Source of the DNA: Anaerolineae bacterium
GTDB taxonomy: Bacteria; Chloroflexota; Anaerolineae; Aggregatilineales; Phototrophicaceae
Length of the DNA: 38,992 nucleotides
Assembly: GCA_020848855.1 (NCBI GenBank)
Contig: JADLHH010000023.1
Span: forward strand, 1 to 38,992
Direction: 5' to 3'
In this document: positions 1 to 8,199 of the stretch, in pieces
Position numbering within the stretch: the stretch's first letter is position 1
Layout of the letters: each line of letters opens with the position of its first letter
Program-made: the position numbers and the translations under genes
Notes under the pieces: generated by a model
Database searches by the model: none
Told to the model about the DNA's origin: nothing
What the model saw: the letters and a program-made list of their open reading frames with translations, nothing else

Positions 1-408
1 ATACTCAGCGCAGTAGGCATCTTTATTCTGGTGTTTGGCGGTGACTGGGCAGTGGCGCGCAGCCGACTGGACAATATCGTCATCGAGATTCAGGTTGAGC
101 CGGAAAGTGTCATTGCCAACGGAAAAAACAGCAGTACGTTGACCATTCGCATCACCGAAGGCGGGCAGCCCCGGGTGAATGATCTCGTCCAGCTCTGGCT
201 GAGCAAGGGGGGCGGTCTGCTGACTCCAAACTGGGTTTACACCGATGCCGATGGCAGTGTGATCGTCACCTATACGCCGAACCCATATAGCCGCTATGAC
301 CCTCAGAATGGCGCGGAAATCGCCGTCCTGGATACCAGTATTGGGCGCTTGATCGAGGTTGGCAAACAAAGCTCGGTTCTTATCCCGCTCATTCAGCCGG
401 ATGAGTAG
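1..408 (+). CDS. Ig-like (Big-1/invasin-type) exported protein, 3' end only
   Basis: The reading frame is already open at base 1, so the start lies upstream and only about 135 C-terminal residues are seen. The first visible residues form a hydrophobic stretch (ILSAVGIFILVFGG) that looks like the end of a signal anchor. It is followed by one beta-sandwich-like domain with the repeated pattern of bacterial Ig-like group 1 domains: a 'V.PESVIANGKNSSTLTI' opening strand, a 'G.P..D..V' turn and a 'T.ADGSVIVTYTP' strand. Such domains are structural modules of surface proteins. It sits 86 bp upstream of two sugar ABC permeases on the same strand, but nothing shows that it takes part in transport. 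A GTG at base 31 is possible as a start but would cut the hydrophobic segment, so I prefer a truncated gene. The fold is a moderately secure call; the function is unknown. Confidence 0.6.
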   Translation: MLSAVGIFILVFGGDWAVARSRLDNIVIEIQVEPESVIANGKNSSTLTIRITEGGQPRVNDLVQLWLSKGGGLLTPNWVYTDADGSVIVTYTPNPYSRYDPQNGAEIAVLDTSIGRLIEVGKQSSVLIPLIQPDE

Positions 409-494
409 CCCTCAAAATGAACACTTTCCTAATTCCTAACTGAGTTCAGCGGTCGTCGTTTCCATTAGTAACGAGTAACGGGAAGAGCTATTGA

Positions 495-1466
495 ATGCTT
501 CGACAACCTTTTGCACAGAGTGCAGCCGACAAATTCGAGACCAGCCCGGAGTCACAATCTCCGCGCACCCGGCAGCCTGTCCGGCAGGTATTGGCGGGAA
601 TGCGTCGTTCGTGGCAAGCCTATGCTCTGCTGTCTCCCATTTTTCTCCTGCTCATCGTCTTCGTATATTACCCCCCGCTTCTCGGTCTGTTTCGGTCATT
701 CTTCGACTGGCGACTCGGTCAGGAGCCGGTCTTTGTCGGGCTTCAGAATTTTCAGACCTACGCCTCGCTGCCGGAAAGTGGACGCGAGTTAAAGAACGTC
801 GGCATCCTGCTGGTATTTAGTCTGTTGACGCAGGTGGTTATGCCATTTGTGATGTCGGAGCTGATCTTTGCCGTTCGATCCAAAGCCTTGAAAGAGCTTT
901 ACCGGCTGATGATTGTTATACCTACGCTCGTTCCGGGAGTCGTCTACGTTTTATTGTGGCGTCACATTTATGACCCGAACCTGGGACCGCTCAATGCCCT
1001 GCTCGAGGCGCTGGGGTTGAGTTCATTTACCCACAACTGGCTTGGCGATCCGAATACCGCGCTGCTGGCGATCATCGGCGTTGGCTTCCCCTGGGTCGCC
1101 GGTGTAGGGACATTGATCTTTCTTGGGGGGTTGGCGAACATCTCTGATTCCGTCTTGGATGCCTGCTTGCTCGACGGCTGTCAGGGTCTCAAGCGCGTCA
1201 GGCTCATTGATTTGCCACTGGTGCTTCCGCAGATAAGACTTCTGACAATTCTCGCTTCAATCGCTGCGCTCACCTCCTTCGAAGGCGTGCTGGTCATGAC
1301 ACGAGGTGGTCCCGGATACGCGACCAGTGTGCCGGGTCTCCGTATGTTTGAGCGCGCATTCACTACCGGGCAGTTCGGATTGGCGTCGTCGATTGGACTC
1401 ATCTTATTCGTCTTAGCGTTGATTTTCACTTTCGTCGTCAATCGATTGACGCGATCAAAGGTCTAG
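495..1466 (+). CDS. Sugar ABC transporter permease, MalF/UgpA type
   Basis: Inner-membrane permease of a binding-protein-dependent carbohydrate importer (CUT1 type), 323 residues, close to the family norm. About six membrane segments are visible, the first at roughly residues 41-62 (AYALLSPIFLLLIVFVYYPP) after a polar 35-residue tail. The cytoplasmic EAA loop that contacts the ATPase lies near residues 215-245 (LDACLLDGCQGLKRVRLIDLP) and is degenerate: the usual E-A-A reads L-D-A, while the glycine is kept. The ATG has a GGGAAGAG ribosome site about 9 bases upstream. It is followed 21 bases later by the partner permease. No solute-binding protein or ATPase is visible; the binding protein may lie upstream of the window and the ATPase is probably a shared one elsewhere. 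The substrate cannot be read from the sequence, though a glycosidase remnant downstream suggests an oligosaccharide. Confidence 0.88.
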   Translation: MLRQPFAQSAADKFETSPESQSPRTRQPVRQVLAGMRRSWQAYALLSPIFLLLIVFVYYPPLLGLFRSFFDWRLGQEPVFVGLQNFQTYASLPESGRELKNVGILLVFSLLTQVVMPFVMSELIFAVRSKALKELYRLMIVIPTLVPGVVYVLLWRHIYDPNLGPLNALLEALGLSSFTHNWLGDPNTALLAIIGVGFPWVAGVGTLIFLGGLANISDSVLDACLLDGCQGLKRVRLIDLPLVLPQIRLLTILASIAALTSFEGVLVMTRGGPGYATSVPGLRMFERAFTTGQFGLASSIGLILFVLALIFTFVVNRLTRSKV

Positions 1467-1487
1467 AGTTCGGAATAGAGGTCGGTT

Positions 1488-2399
1488 ATGAGCATAGCTA
1501 GAACATTTCGGAACGCACACTTATTCTCGCGGTCAACCCAGGCAACGACGTGGAAACGCCCTCAAATCCCGCTTCACCTGGCGATTGTCTCCATGATTGT
1601 CATCTCGCTGATCCCGGTCTACTTGATGATCTCGATTTCATTCAAAAACCCGATTCAATATCAGCACGAGCGCTGGCTGCTGAGCTTCCCGCTGCGCCTC
1701 GGCAACTACGCCGCTGCCTGGGATATCGTAGCTCCTTACCTCGTGAATACACTCATTGTCGCCGTTATCGGATTCGTCGGCGTGGTGATTTTATCCACAT
1801 TGGGCGCCTACGTTTTTGCGCAAATGGAGTTCCCGTTTAAGGAAACACTCTATTTTGCGATTATCATCCTGCTGATGATTCCCTGGGTCATATCGTTCAT
1901 TCCAGCCTACATGCTATACGCGCAGTTCAAGGTGTTTGATATACAGGTCAGGCTGCTTAACACGTTCTGGGTACTCATCATTCCCAACATCGCCTCAGGT
2001 CCCGTTTTCGGGATATTTCTCCTGCGGGCATTCTTTTCCAGCATTTCCAAAGAAATCTACGAAGCCGCGCGCGTCGACGGGGCGGGACACTGGATTCTGA
2101 TTACAAGAATCACCGTGCCGTTGTCGCTGCCGGTCATCGCAACGCTCACCGTTATCAACTTTATCGGCACGTGGAATTCGTTCCTGTGGCCGCTCGTCAC
2201 CATCAGCGACCAAACCAAACAGATGATCTCGGTCGGTCTCTTTCAGCTATCCAACGCTTATTCCCGGTCGGCGGATAACTCGGTCTGGGGACCGCTATTC
2301 GCTGGCTACGTGATCGCATCGATCCCGCTCGCCCTCCTGTTTGTCGGCTTAGGAAAGTTCTACGTGGAAGGGCTGGTCGAGTCCGGTCTGAAGGTCTAG
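1488..2399 (+). CDS. Sugar ABC transporter permease, MalG type
   Basis: Second permease subunit of the same importer, 303 residues. It has six predicted membrane spans, the first around residues 29-51, and a well-preserved EAA loop near residues 187-215 (KEIYEAARVDGAGHWILITRITVPLS) that docks on the nucleotide-binding subunit. The C-terminus (YVEGLVESGLKV) is the typical MalG-family ending, with 'GLxxGxVK'-like residues. It starts 21 bases after the stop of the MalF-type gene with a GAGG-type ribosome site, so the two are surely co-transcribed. A 9-bp inverted repeat follows the stop before the chaperonin-like gene. Confidence 0.9.
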   Translation: MSIARTFRNAHLFSRSTQATTWKRPQIPLHLAIVSMIVISLIPVYLMISISFKNPIQYQHERWLLSFPLRLGNYAAAWDIVAPYLVNTLIVAVIGFVGVVILSTLGAYVFAQMEFPFKETLYFAIIILLMIPWVISFIPAYMLYAQFKVFDIQVRLLNTFWVLIIPNIASGPVFGIFLLRAFFSSISKEIYEAARVDGAGHWILITRITVPLSLPVIATLTVINFIGTWNSFLWPLVTISDQTKQMISVGLFQLSNAYSRSADNSVWGPLFAGYVIASIPLALLFVGLGKFYVEGLVESGLKV

Positions 2400-2406
2400 T
2401 CATTTC

Positions 2407-2436
2407 CAGCCGCTTCAGCCACGCTTTAAGCGGCTG
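2407..2436 (+). other. Stem-loop between permease and chaperonin-like gene
   Basis: A perfect 9-bp inverted repeat, CAGCCGCTT and AAGCGGCTG, separated by 12 bases, lies just after the malG-type stop. No U-tract follows (the next bases are AGGCGAAAAATAGG, which includes the ribosome site of the next gene). It is therefore more likely an mRNA-stability or weak attenuation element than a classical terminator, and read-through into the chaperonin-like gene is expected. Confidence 0.5.
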
Positions 2437-2459
2437 AGGCGAAAAATAGGAAGCATTAC

Positions 2460-4073
2460 ATGTCAAATATTGGCGTCTTATCCAGCGCAACCCTGCACCG
2501 GCAGTTAAAAGATGGCTTCAATATATTGGGGGAGCTTCTTTCCGTCACTTTGGGGCCAAGCGGGCGTCACGTGCTGATCGAAAATTCGGCAACGTCCAAG
2601 CCTGAAATGTTCAGCGACGGCGCGACGATTGCGCGCCGGATCATCGAAATGCCGAGCCGCGCGCAGAACGTCGGCGTCATGATGATGCGAAACCTGATCT
2701 GGGAGACATATCTTCAAGCCGGAGACGGAACTGCTATCGCCGCCGTCCTCGCGCAAGCCATCTATAACGAAGCCTACAAGCTGCGCGCCGCCCGAGCGAA
2801 CGTCATGAACTTGCGGCGCGGCATTGAGCGTGCGACGGAAACAGTCGTCGCCACGCTGCTGGAACTCGCTCGACCGATCAATGGCGAAGACGAACTGGCG
2901 CAGCTTGCCCTGACGATTACGGGTGAGCGTAAACTGAGCCGAATTCTGGGCGAGATGTTCGACATTTTGGGCGCAGACGCGCACATTACAGTTGAGAATT
3001 ATCTCACACCCACCATCGGCCGAGATTATCATCAGGGCGGTCACTGGAAAGGGCGGCTGGCTTCTCCCCATTTTCTCAACGAGACTGGCACCAAGCGCGC
3101 CGTGCTGTCAGATTGCTCTGTTATCCTGTTTGACGGTGTAGTGTCCGAACCGGAGGATGCTCGCTCGATCCTTGAAGTCGTCGCTCAGGCAAAGCCGATG
3201 CGCGCGGCGATTATCGCGCGCAGCATCCGGGGCGCGGCACTCAACATGTTGATCACGGCGCATCAAAGCAAGAAGATTGACCTTATCGCTGCCGACTTGC
3301 AGGAAGTTGGGCAGGCTGGCACGGACGACTTTGCGGATTTAGCAGCGCTGACGGGCGCGAAGATTTTTTCCCTCGAAGCCGGGTATCCGCTGACTTCGAT
3401 GAGACGGCATGACGTTGGCAAAGCGCTGCGCGTCGAAGCGGATCGGAAATCGCTGGTGTTCGTCGGTTGTTTCGACTATGCCGCAACCGTGCGTGAGCGA
3501 ATCGCTGCGCTGCAAACCCGCCGGGACAGACCATCGGAAAAACAATCAAGCCAGTCCGCTGACTCACTGGGAGCGCGCATCGCGCGGCTTTCCGGCAGCT
3601 CAGGGACGCTCAAAATTGGCGCCCTGACTGAGCCGGAACGCGACATCCTGCGGCAGAAAGCCGAAACCTGTATTCGGGTGCTGCCCGCTGCCATGCGGCA
3701 CGGCATCCTGCCGGGCGGGGGCGTCGCTTACCTGAACTGCATCGCTCGCCTGAACGAACTGGCGGCGTGCGATGAGGAGGCGTGGGGTATCTCGGTCGTT
3801 GCCCGCGCGCTGGAAATCCCCTTCAAGCGCATTGTCCGCAATTCGGGAAACGAGACGCCGTCGGCGGTGCTTCGGAACGCACAGATACACGGCGAAAACT
3901 TCGGCTTCGACGCCGTCACCGAGCAAATTGTAGACATGACCGAAGCGGGTATCTGGGATTCTGCCGATGTTCTGGTAACCGCTTTTCGAACCGCCGCGAG
4001 CGGCGCGATGATGGCTTTGACCGTCGAATCGGTCGTGCTGGGTCGGAATCCGAAAACAAGCTCCCATCCTTAA
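2460..4073 (+). CDS. Divergent Cpn60 (GroEL-like) chaperonin paralogue, ATPase probably impaired
   Basis: 537 residues, alignable over its whole length to group I chaperonins. Equatorial: VTLGPSGRHV (residues 29-38), SDG with D53 (GroEL D52) and AGDGTAIA with D89 (GroEL D87). Apical: SPHFLNE and LTGAKIFSL around residues 200-310. C-terminal equatorial: LPGGGVAYLN and IWDSADV with D500 (GroEL D495). Three departures stand out. The GDGTTT loop reads GDGTAI. The position equivalent to catalytic D398, counted back from the invariant GGG, is Thr403 (codon 3666-3668). The GGM tail is absent (the end is PKTSSHP). From GroEL biochemistry, losing D398 slows hydrolysis drastically while nucleotide still binds, so I infer a slow or non-cycling ring. 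No groES is near. The ribosome site AGGAAG precedes the ATG. It lies between sugar permeases and an Asp-box protein, an unusual home for a chaperonin. Confidence 0.85.
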   Translation: MSNIGVLSSATLHRQLKDGFNILGELLSVTLGPSGRHVLIENSATSKPEMFSDGATIARRIIEMPSRAQNVGVMMMRNLIWETYLQAGDGTAIAAVLAQAIYNEAYKLRAARANVMNLRRGIERATETVVATLLELARPINGEDELAQLALTITGERKLSRILGEMFDILGADAHITVENYLTPTIGRDYHQGGHWKGRLASPHFLNETGTKRAVLSDCSVILFDGVVSEPEDARSILEVVAQAKPMRAAIIARSIRGAALNMLITAHQSKKIDLIAADLQEVGQAGTDDFADLAALTGAKIFSLEAGYPLTSMRRHDVGKALRVEADRKSLVFVGCFDYAATVRERIAALQTRRDRPSEKQSSQSADSLGARIARLSGSSGTLKIGALTEPERDILRQKAETCIRVLPAAMRHGILPGGGVAYLNCIARLNELAACDEEAWGISVVARALEIPFKRIVRNSGNETPSAVLRNAQIHGENFGFDAVTEQIVDMTEAGIWDSADVLVTAFRTAASGAMMALTVESVVLGRNPKTSSHP

Positions 4074-4084
4074 AAGGTCTAAAC

Positions 4085-5902
4085 ATGATGAACGAACGAT
4101 GGACGAAACGGGGAGCTGTCTCGGCAGGTGGCACCGTCTTTTCAGGCGCGGTCGACCAGCAAGGGCGTGTGTTAGCTGCATCCCCCGCCGGAATCTTCCG
4201 CCGCGTAGGCGAGTCGTGGGCGCCGCTGCCCAACCAGCCCGCCGTCCCCTTTCTGCAATCGTTCGCCTATTCGGGCGGACACATCTTTTTGAGCGGCTCG
4301 AATCTGATCCTGTTCTCTACGAACAATGGCGGGACGTGGAATCGCGGGCAGGCTGCCGCGCTCGACAAGCCGGTCACCTGCCTGGCGCTATCCCCGGATT
4401 ATTCGCAGGATCGCGTCGTGCTGGCGGGCACGGACGGTGCGGGCATTCTGCGCTCGACCGATGGCGGCAGGTATTGGCAGTATTCCAGTTTTGGTCTGCA
4501 AGATTTCTCGATTACCGCTCTGACCGCCGTTCCTGTTTGGAACGACCGCGAGATCATGTTCGCCGCGACGGCTGCGGGTCTCTACCGGTCGCCCAACGGC
4601 GGGCGCGCATGGAAACTTGCCAACTGCGGGCTGGAAGACTGCGTTGTCCTTTCGATTGCGCCCAGCCCGAATTTTGCTCAAGACGGCATGGTGTTTGTCG
4701 GCACCGAAGCGGATGGCATCTTTCGCTCGTGCGACGGGGGGTTCACGTGGCAGCCCGGCACGATTGCGTCTGAATTAGGCGCTGCGATTCCAGCCATCAA
4801 CGTGCTGTGGTTCTGTCCCGATGGCGAGACGTGTTTGGCGGGGCTGGACGACGGACGCATTCTGCGCTCGTGGGAACATGGCGATAGCTGGGTGACGGAT
4901 GCGAAGGTGTCTACGTCCATCCTCTGCTTTTTTAGCGAGGGGGATCGACTCTACGCGGGAACGGCAGACGCCGGAATTCTCGACTCGGCGGATGGCGGAC
5001 GTAGCTGGAGAGCCGCCTCCGACTTCGTTGCACGAGAGTTTACAAGCCTGTTCAGCACGGCGAACACCGATCTCTATGCCTTCGGCGGCACCGAAGGGCT
5101 GTGGCGTTCCGGCGATCAGGGTCAGTCGTGGGACAATATCGGCGATTTTGAATCGCTGCTGCTGACGGCGGCGACCGCTGACGACGACAATCGCTGTCGG
5201 CTGGCGGGGACGGCGCAGGGGCTTTTCCGCGCCGACGATGCCGATCCCGATTGGCAGCTTGTCCTCCCCTTGGCGGATGTCACGACGATAAGGTTCTCAA
5301 AAACCTTCGCGCTGGATCACCATGTCTGGGCTGGCACGTGGGACGGGGGCATCTTCGCCTCGCGGGATGGCGGACACGACTGGCAACCAATGAAACCGCC
5401 GCCTGCCCGTATGCCCGTTGTTGCGCTCGGCGTGTTTCACGATCAGCACGAGTCCGAGCAAATCATTTCGATCACCTTCAACCCCGGAACTCAAATCCTG
5501 ACCTTGTGGCGTTGGCTTGATGCGGAAAACAAATGGCAGGTCTGGCTGGAATCGCCATGCGCCGTTCCCGCTGCTCACATCGTGGAATCGAACGCGGTTT
5601 CGGGCGAAATCGTGGTCGGCTTGGGTGGTCGGTGTTGGCACTGGATTTCAGGATTATGGTATTGCATTTTGAAGACGGACAAACCGATTCTTCGCCTGCT
5701 GCGGCATCCGTTGGGTGGTCTCGTCGCCTTAACCGCTGACAGTATCCTGTATTCAACCGATTTCGTGAATTGGACGGCCGTGTATCAGTCGCAGGACGAC
5801 TTGTTGAACGATTTGGCGCTCCTGCCCGATGATGAGGAGCGAGCCTTCGCCCACATACTCACGCGGGGCGGCGATCTCGTACACGGAACGATCCCAGAGT
5901 AA
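4085..5902 (+). CDS. Asp-box (BNR/YCF48-like) beta-propeller protein
   Basis: 605 residues made almost entirely of propeller blades. At least eight Asp-box turns are visible with the S-x-D-x-G-x-x-W pattern: NNGGTWN, TDGGRYWQ, PNGGRAWK, CDGGFTWQ, ADGGRSWR, GDQGQSWD, RDGGHDWQ and others. They are spaced about 45-60 residues apart, each blade carrying an 'xxxVxAGTxxGIxRS' strand. Asp-box propellers occur in sialidases, YCF48 assembly factors and sortilins; I see no sialidase arginine triad, so an enzymatic role is not supported. No signal peptide is present, which is odd for this class and suggests a cytoplasmic location with the chaperonin-like protein encoded 11 bases upstream. The ATG at 4085 (or 4088) follows an AAAGG ribosome site; the open frame extends back to 3782 inside the chaperonin gene, but that overlap would be excessive. 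A protein-interaction or assembly role is a guess. Confidence 0.75.
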   Translation: MMNERWTKRGAVSAGGTVFSGAVDQQGRVLAASPAGIFRRVGESWAPLPNQPAVPFLQSFAYSGGHIFLSGSNLILFSTNNGGTWNRGQAAALDKPVTCLALSPDYSQDRVVLAGTDGAGILRSTDGGRYWQYSSFGLQDFSITALTAVPVWNDREIMFAATAAGLYRSPNGGRAWKLANCGLEDCVVLSIAPSPNFAQDGMVFVGTEADGIFRSCDGGFTWQPGTIASELGAAIPAINVLWFCPDGETCLAGLDDGRILRSWEHGDSWVTDAKVSTSILCFFSEGDRLYAGTADAGILDSADGGRSWRAASDFVAREFTSLFSTANTDLYAFGGTEGLWRSGDQGQSWDNIGDFESLLLTAATADDDNRCRLAGTAQGLFRADDADPDWQLVLPLADVTTIRFSKTFALDHHVWAGTWDGGIFASRDGGHDWQPMKPPPARMPVVALGVFHDQHESEQIISITFNPGTQILTLWRWLDAENKWQVWLESPCAVPAAHIVESNAVSGEIVVGLGGRCWHWISGLWYCILKTDKPILRLLRHPLGGLVALTADSILYSTDFVNWTAVYQSQDDLLNDLALLPDDEERAFAHILTRGGDLVHGTIPE

Positions 5903-5941
5903 GCACGAGTGCTTCGCCTGACGGCAGAAACCCCATACCGA

Positions 5942-7152
5942 ATGGACTACTTGAAGGAATACCGACATATCCGAGGCTTCAATTACACCCCGAGCAGCGC
6001 GTTCAATGACGTTGGCTTCTGGAGAGATTACGACGAAACGCTGGTCGAACGCGAACTGACCTACGCGGCTTGCCTCGGTCTGAACAGCGCGCGCATTTTT
6101 CTCTCATATGCCGTTTACGAACGGGATCGGCATCTGTTTCTCAATCGCGTGAAACATTTTTTGCGCGCCGCACACGAGCGTGGCATTTCCACGATGGTTG
6201 TCGTCTGGGATTCCTGTTTTGACGAAACCACGCCACGCCAACTTACGAGACACAGCAGAATTACTGGGTGCCGAACCCTGGCGTTGCCCGTTTGGGCACG
6301 GATTTTTGGGCTGAAGGGGAGCGCTACTGCGCCGACCTCATCGCGGCGCTGCGGGACGAGTCGGGACTCCTGATGTGGGACGTGATGAACGAACCCCGCA
6401 TGACAAGCTGGCTGAACGGACCGGAAACCGAGGCTCGCACTCAGGTGATCTGGGTTTTCGTGCGGCACTTTTGCGACGTGATAAAACAGCTCGACCCGGC
6501 TCACCCAATCACCGTTGGCGTTCATATCGCCGACGATATTGCCCAGGTGGGATCGCACGTCGATGTCATCTCCTGTCACGACTATCGACCGGCACGGGCT
6601 ACCATCCGGGCGCACATCCGGCAAATCATCGGCTTCTGCGAAACGTATCAGAAACCCGCACTGCTGTCCGAAGTCGGCTGTCTGGCGCGCAGCAATCCCT
6701 ACGATGTCACGCTCGAAATCTGCCAGGAGTTCGGGATGGGCTGGTATCTGTGGGAACTGATGATCGGCGCGAGCATGTGGCGCGATATTCATGGCATCGT
6801 GTACCCCGACGGAACCGTGCGCGATCCCAGTATCGTCGCGGCGATTCGCGGTTTCTTTCGCAAACGCGCGGGCGAGATCGTCCCGCCGAATATCGATAAA
6901 GAGGGTGAAGCTACGCGAACTTGCCAGCTTGCCAGAGCGTGGCTTGAAAGCGATGCCGCCGACTATACCGACGGACTCGAGATTTTGGAGCGGCTTGCCA
7001 ACCAACTGGAGGCGGGTGAACTCGTCCGCATGCGTGACTTGCCGAGCGTCAAGGTCTTTGCGCTAGCGGACGAAACTGACGCGCATCGGGATCAAGTGCG
7101 CCGCCTGATGACGGCGTGGAGCGCAATACTCACAGCAGCAATTTCGGTTTAG
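5942..7152 (+). pseudogene. GH-A clan glycosidase (cellulase/1,4-beta-xylanase-like), frameshifted
   Basis: The two halves lie in different frames. The N-terminal half (to about 6235) reads MDYLKEYRHIRGFNYTPSS through STMVVVWDSCFDETTP. The C-terminal half resumes as TYETQQNYWVPNPG and runs to the stop at 7152. Removing 5 bases from the period-5 tract at 6228-6240 joins them perfectly into about 401 residues, the normal length for this TIM-barrel family. Both catalytic glutamates of clan GH-A are intact: the acid/base in WDVMNEP (codon 6391-6393) and the nucleophile in LLSEVGC (codon 6670-6672). The rest shows no further damage, so the break is recent, phase-variable or a sequencing error. A GTG at 5909 is an alternative start 7 bases after the propeller gene stop. 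No signal peptide, so it probably acted on imported oligosaccharides delivered by the adjacent sugar transporter. Confidence 0.8.
6228..6240 (+). repeat. 5-bp tandem duplication causing the glycosidase frameshift
   Basis: The tract CCACGCCACGCCA has period 5 (CACGC twice plus partial units). Deleting one 5-base unit changes the reading to D-E-T-T-P-T-Y-E-T and restores a single open frame through the whole glycosidase gene. Short tandem duplications of this kind are typical replication-slippage products. Confidence 0.75.
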
Positions 7153-7357
7153 CTGGAGATGCACTGGATGAACAGGCAGTTTTCGAGAATCCCATGCGTC
7201 GAATGAAGAAAGATAGATCATTATCCTTACGGGAGGGCTGAACGATGAAGCCCGGCACTAATCACTGGTCGAGGACCTTACGGAACACTGTCTCAGAGTC
7301 GATGCCGCCTATGCGCAGCTGAAACGCTAGGCAATTGAAACGCCATAGTAACCTGTA
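7153..7357 (+). other. Gap with a possible relic gene, left of the IS element
   Basis: 205 bases with no full gene. A GGGAGGG ribosome-like site precedes an ATG at 7245 that opens only a 25-codon frame (MKPGTNHWSRTL...). One frame over, bases 7262-7330 read SLVEDLTEHCLRVDAAYAQLKR, which has the look of a real amphipathic helix ending in a stop. The two together may be a decayed fragment of a gene start, but I cannot name it. Confidence 0.25.
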
Positions 7358-7382
7358 CCGGGGAGTGGGGAAGATCAGGGAT
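7358..7382 (+). repeat. IS left inverted repeat
   Basis: About 25 bases starting CCGGGGAGTGGGG and ending ATCAGGGAT. They pair with 8135-8160 in inverted orientation with one small indel. Confidence 0.75.
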
Positions 7383-8116
7383 ATACAAAATCGATGAGAT
7401 GAGCGGGATAACGTGGAAAGCGTGAACGATACAACTGACGCCGATTCCACGAAAAGACAAAGAGCTTCACCGCACGGCGCAAGGCGTCCATACAGCGCGA
7501 GAAACAGCGTGATTTGCGTGCTAACCGGGCGAGGTAATGCCGGAGTACTGTGTTGACACCTTCCACCCGGTAGGTTTCGCTCTTGTCGGGCATTGGTGTG
7601 TGAAGGCCTGGTGTGTAGACTAAATAGCGGTAGGGCGGAAACCGGTCGCTGAAGGAGAAGGCGGCTTGTGGTGCCGCATCGACCAGGTGCTGCAACCGCA
7701 TTTCGTTGCGCTCAGCAGCCACTGCCCAGCCCACAATGCAACTGGTGCGTCGATCCACGATGGTCATCCGGTAGACGACGTTTTTTTCCGCTCCACAAAG
7801 GTGAACAATTCATTCAGCTCGGCGTTGTTCAGGTCATGCGGGACAGGTGCAGGTGGAAGCGGGTCGCTGTACGCCTTCACCCAGTGCATCACGGTTTTAT
7901 GATCGACCCCCAGCAAGCGCCCAATGCGACGGTAGTTGATGCCATCGACACTCATCTTCACGGCTTGCTGGCGCAGTGGGTCAGGATAGCCATGCTCGTA
8001 TGGCTCGGCGTATATTTCCGTCCGCAGTGTTGATATTTCCAGCGTTGACTACCCGAATCATGCTTTCCGGCTTTGATTTGGCGATCCGGGCTTTGACAGT
8101 ATGGACATGGGTTCAT
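7375..8116 (-). pseudogene. IS1-family transposase (InsA/InsB type), inactivated
   Basis: From the ATG at 8116 the N-terminal zinc-knuckle region reads MNPCPYCQSP...KYTP, then leaves frame near 8006-8008. One missing base there would continue it as EPYEHGYPDPLRQQAVKMSVDG, the conserved IS1 helix-turn-helix. That frame runs to 7764 (LLGVDHKTVMHWVKAY), where a run of seven A on the coding strand allows the normal -1 slip into the catalytic frame (NVVYRMTIVDRRTSCIVGW to 7375). The catalytic part keeps an acidic triad: D in IVDRR, D in SFSDRFPPY and E in YRVEGVN. In the N-terminal knuckle the second CxxC appears as Y-Q-H-C, a cysteine lost to tyrosine. One single-base deletion and one lost ligand make activity unlikely, though the programmed-frameshift design is still visible. 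Confidence 0.8.
7781..7787 (-). promoter_or_regulatory. A7 slippery site for -1 programmed frameshifting in the transposase
   Basis: On the coding strand the sequence is CGG AAA AAA ACG. Slipping back one base on the seven A gives AAC GTC GTC TAC, which joins the InsA-like frame to the InsB-like frame exactly where IS1 elements shift. Known IS1 elements use an A-rich heptamer at this place to make the InsAB fusion transposase. Confidence 0.65.
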
Positions 8117-8134
8117 TGCCCTAGTCTATCTCAC

Positions 8135-8160
8135 ATCCCTGATCTTCCCCATTGCCCCGG
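8135..8160 (-). repeat. IS right inverted repeat
   Basis: Read on the minus strand this begins CCGGGGCAATGGGG and ends ATCAGGGAT, matching the left end. It lies 18 bases upstream of the transposase ATG. Confidence 0.75.
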
Positions 8161-8170
8161 CAGCCTTTAC

Positions 8171-8199
8171 TTGCGCGCAATATTAACCCGATGTAATAT
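8171..8199 (+). promoter_or_regulatory. Weak candidate promoter ahead of the peptide-binding protein
   Basis: TTGCGC and TAATAT are spaced 17 bases apart just outside the right IS end, about 120 bases upstream of the solute-binding protein ATG. Both boxes match consensus only partly, so this is tentative. Confidence 0.25.

Larger units (their letters stand above)
7358..8160 (-). mobile_element. IS1-family insertion sequence, decayed
   Basis: An 803-bp unit bounded by imperfect terminal inverted repeats. The left end (7358-7382) and the complement of the right end (8135-8160) both begin CCGGGG and share TGGGGAAGATCAGGGAT, differing by a short indel in between. Inside, on the minus strand, lies an InsA/InsB-type transposase in the two-frame arrangement of IS1. 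The transposase stop codon (7375-7377) falls inside the left repeat, as is common in IS1. I found no convincing 8-9 bp target duplication at the junctions, which fits an old insertion or a later rearrangement. Confidence 0.82.

Noticed and set aside
2407..2436. Classical terminator ending the permease transcript
   Set aside because: Good stem but no T-run; the chaperonin ribosome site follows at once.
3782..4084. N-terminal extension of the propeller gene into the chaperonin gene
   Set aside because: It overlaps the conserved chaperonin C-terminus by about 290 bases; the ATG at 4085 has a good ribosome site and begins the propeller fold.
6115..7005. A 296-codon minus-strand open frame opposite the broken glycosidase
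   Set aside because: No recognisable features; the plus strand keeps both catalytic glutamates in the expected contexts.
7340..8175. Target-site duplication around the IS element
   Set aside because: ACCTGTAC on the left and CAGCCTTTAC on the right share only a few bases; not a duplication I can defend.
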